A stretch of DNA of 64,000 nt, taken from assembly GCA_000708835.1 (NCBI GenBank), contig DF236970.1, positions 124,001-188,000 of the forward strand. Reading direction: 5' to 3'. The translations under genes and the position numbers were made by a program. This document shows positions 62,301 to 64,000 of this stretch, piece after piece. The first letter of the stretch is position 1; every line of letters begins with the position of its first letter. The notes under the pieces were generated by a model that saw only the letters and a program-made list of their open reading frames with translations, searched no databases and had not been told where the DNA came from. The DNA is from Klebsormidium nitens (Eukaryota; Streptophyta; Klebsormidiophyceae; Klebsormidiales; Klebsormidiaceae).

Positions 62301-64000
62301 GTTCTTGTACTCTTCTCAAGATCCTTGGGAAGTAATAAGCTTTATTGCTGATGTGGGCTCTTTGTACGCTGCAGCTCGCATAGGGACACCTCTCCATCTT
62401 GGAACGAGAAACCAAACCGTCATCTGCAGGAGCAAAAGGGTTGACGAAAGAATTTAGAAAAGGGTATAGAGGAGGGTAAACACTTCTGCAGGAGGCGGGC
62501 GCAAACAGCACCCTCGAGCTCGCATCCGGAATATTCTGATGAACTTCTGGGGTCTGATGTCAACCCGAAAGCACAACCGTCAAGTTAGATGTCAGATAAC
62601 AGGGTTTATAATGTGGTCAGCCATAGGCTTAAAGAAGGAAGATAAGATATGGCTTGATCATTTTTCCTGCCGGAGGCGAGCAGTAACAGCACTCTGGAGT
62701 TCGCCTTCACGATCGCCGACGGTCTCAAAAATGTGACAAAATAGCTCAGAAAAGGTCCAACGAAATAATTAGAGGTGGGTTAACAAGAGGTTTGATACTT
62801 CTGCAGGAGGCGGGCGCCAATAGCACTCTGGAGCTCGCCTTCACGATCGCCGACGGTCTCGAGTACGTGCGCTGCGGAACGGAATCCGGTCTCTCCGTCG
62901 ACGCCGTTGCGCCACGGTTCTCCTTCTTCTGGGCGATCGGGATGAACTTCTACATGGAGATTGCGAAAATGCGCGCGGGGCGTCGACTCTGGGCGAAGCT
63001 GGTTAAAGAGAAGTTCAACCCGGTTAAGGAGCAGTCTATGGTGCTGAGAACCCACTGCCAAACGTCGGGTTATAGCTTAACTGAGCAGGACCCATATAAT
63101 AACATAGTTAGGACGACGGTCGAGGCGATGGCAGCGGTTATGGGCGGGACGCAGTCGCTGCACACCAACTCGTTCGACGAGGCGCTCGCGCTGCCTTCGG
63201 AAACGTCGGCGAGGATTGCAAGGTATGGAGATTTTGGCACGTGGAGTGAATGACTCGTGACCGACCCTTTGGGTTGGCTCTTTTGTTCCGGTGCTCAAAT
63301 CGCCGCTTTGCCTCTATTTTCCAGCGACTGAAGCATAGCGCACTGATTGAGCAAAGCATACACAGGGCGGAATGATCCAAAGGAGCCGTCTGCTTCCTAC
63401 GCTGTTGGGTTTCTCCTCGCTACATTGGTTCCCATTCCACACAGGCAGTCTCATATTTGTGTTCAGACCTTATATAGAGCCTGCCCCACTGGTTCCGACC
63501 TCCGTCCCTAACCTGGAAATTAAGAAGAGGGCACGTGTTTCTGTCTCCTTCTCTCCCTCCCGATACCCTCTCTCTCCCTCCTTTCAGTCCCGCCATTTTA
63601 TCAGCCGGTAATTGGTATTGGAATTCTATTGACCTTTTTTAGAAAAGCCCACGGTCATGGATTCATCCTGTCTGTTCAGGAACACGCAGCTGATCCTCCA
63701 GGAAGAAACGGGTATCACCAGTGTGGCGGACCCTTGGGGGGGGTCGTTCTTCATGGAGGCCCTTACTGCAAAGCTGGAACAGCAAGCACTGGAAGTGATT
63801 ATCGAAGTCGAAGCAAAGGGGGGAATGACGGCAGCCATTCAGTCGGGGATGCCGAAGCGGCGAATCGAGGAGTGCGCGGCCCGAAAGCAGGTGGGGATCG
63901 CAAGGCCCCAACAAACCGTCCGGAAGCTGTGTGCAAGTGTCCGTAAGCCTTGCGTATCGTCCGAATGTGTCCGGAAGGTGTCTGCAGGAGTCCGGAGATT
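59333..64000 (+). CDS. MCM: Methylmalonyl-CoA mutase, mitochondrial, adenosylcobalamin-dependent (partial)
   Basis: Interconverts (R)-methylmalonyl-CoA and succinyl-CoA in mitochondria, using vitamin B12 coenzyme. Exons 59333-59515, 60353-60501, 61068-61345, 62097-62278, 62807-63222 and 63680-63890; the gene runs off the window. Exon 1 shown lacks an ATG; it holds a basic presequence end ([13 protein letters not shown]) then [15 protein letters not shown], so a start exon lies upstream. Motifs: [129 protein letters not shown] and [16 protein letters not shown]. The substrate- and cofactor-site Tyr (YTQRPW), Arg/Gln (TIQND region) and His (GYHMQ) are kept. The C-terminal B12-binding domain is outside. 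Intron 4 uses a GC donor; introns carry duplicated exon edges. Confidence 0.95.
61450..61830 (+). repeat. Three decayed downstream copies of the MCM exon 3 end and donor
   Basis: The real exon end (GTGCTGGCGATGTATAT...GAGCAGG, donor at 61346) is echoed at about 61463, 61606 and 61780, each followed at first by the same intron words (GGTCGAGACACGGGTT, GGTCAAGGTCTGACTA). Spacing is about 140-175 bp. None of the copies keeps both frame and a good donor. Confidence 0.8.
61860..61970 (+). repeat. Decoy copy of MCM exon 4 start
   Basis: CTCATGTCTTCAG then GCGTGGATCTGAGCCAGCTG at 61908 mirrors the functional CTTCTGTCTGCAG then GCGTGAAGTCGAGCCAGCTG at 62097 (189 bp apart). The copy keeps an AG acceptor but diverges after GTTGGGTACTA. 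Confidence 0.85.
62279..62284 (+). other. GC-type splice donor of MCM intron 4
   Basis: The exon coding GYHMQ ends at CAG 62278 and is followed by GCGAGT rather than GT. The next exon (GAGGCGGGC at 62807) continues the conserved HMQEAGA in frame. No GT near 62278 preserves the conserved protein, so a GC-AG intron is the best reading. Confidence 0.75.
62480..62745 (+). repeat. Two decoy copies of MCM exon 5 start
   Basis: Copy one begins at 62492 after an intact CTTCTGCAG acceptor (GAGGCGGGCGCAAACAGCAC) and is cut short. Copy two begins at about 62673, keeps about 60 bases of exon (TTCACGATCGCCGACGGTCTC), but its acceptor reads CTGCCG and it has a frameshift. The functional exon is at 62807. 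Confidence 0.88.

Overview
The window looks like nuclear DNA of a green, plant-lineage (streptophyte) alga. Genes are intron-rich with GT-AG introns, and several families point to this lineage: a plant-type CAN staphylococcal-nuclease-like enzyme, a BELL-like TALE homeodomain protein and a plant-type mitochondrial PanB. A vitamin B12-dependent methylmalonyl-CoA mutase, which land plants lack, argues for an alga rather than a land plant. A charophyte such as Klebsormidium would fit, but this is inference. One 20-N assembly gap lies at 29473-29492.

Layout. 0-3 kb: short-chain dehydrogenase (+). 3.9-12.2 kb: three copies of a gene family I do not recognise (A on -, B and C on +). They share exon order, splice phases and protein sequence; B has a one-base frameshift and C has a TAG right after a splice acceptor. 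13.8-14.9 kb: decayed partial copy (+) of the CAN nuclease. 15.8-19.6 kb: secreted cysteine-rich protein (-). 21.3-26.3 kb: complete eight-exon CAN nuclease (-). 27.2-32.1 kb: ketopantoate hydroxymethyltransferase panB (+). 33.4-36.7 kb: NAA60-like N-acetyltransferase (+). 40.0-44.4 kb: BELL-like homeodomain protein with an 865-residue low-complexity first exon (+). 46.7-48.8 kb: unrecognised membrane or secreted protein (+). 49.9-51.4 kb: TLC-domain membrane protein (-). 52.7-53.4 kb: 64-residue one-helix protein (+). 53.7-57.6 kb: diphthamide synthase subunit DPH1 (+). 59.3 kb to the end: methylmalonyl-CoA mutase (+), cut by the window edge. The genes are individually spliced eukaryotic units with no operon-like logic.

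The most striking pattern is structural. In six unrelated genes (SDR, secreted protein, panB, NAA60, DPH1, MCM) an intron carries one or more decayed tandem copies of the neighbouring exon edge, usually with its splice site. Copies lie about 90-190 bp apart. The copy joined to the rest of the exon is intact and the others are broken. MCM shows this at three exons. This suggests that tandem duplications spanning exon-intron borders recur in this genome and lengthen introns with decoy exons.

Exon borders were read by eye from frame continuity, splice consensus and family knowledge. No search was run.
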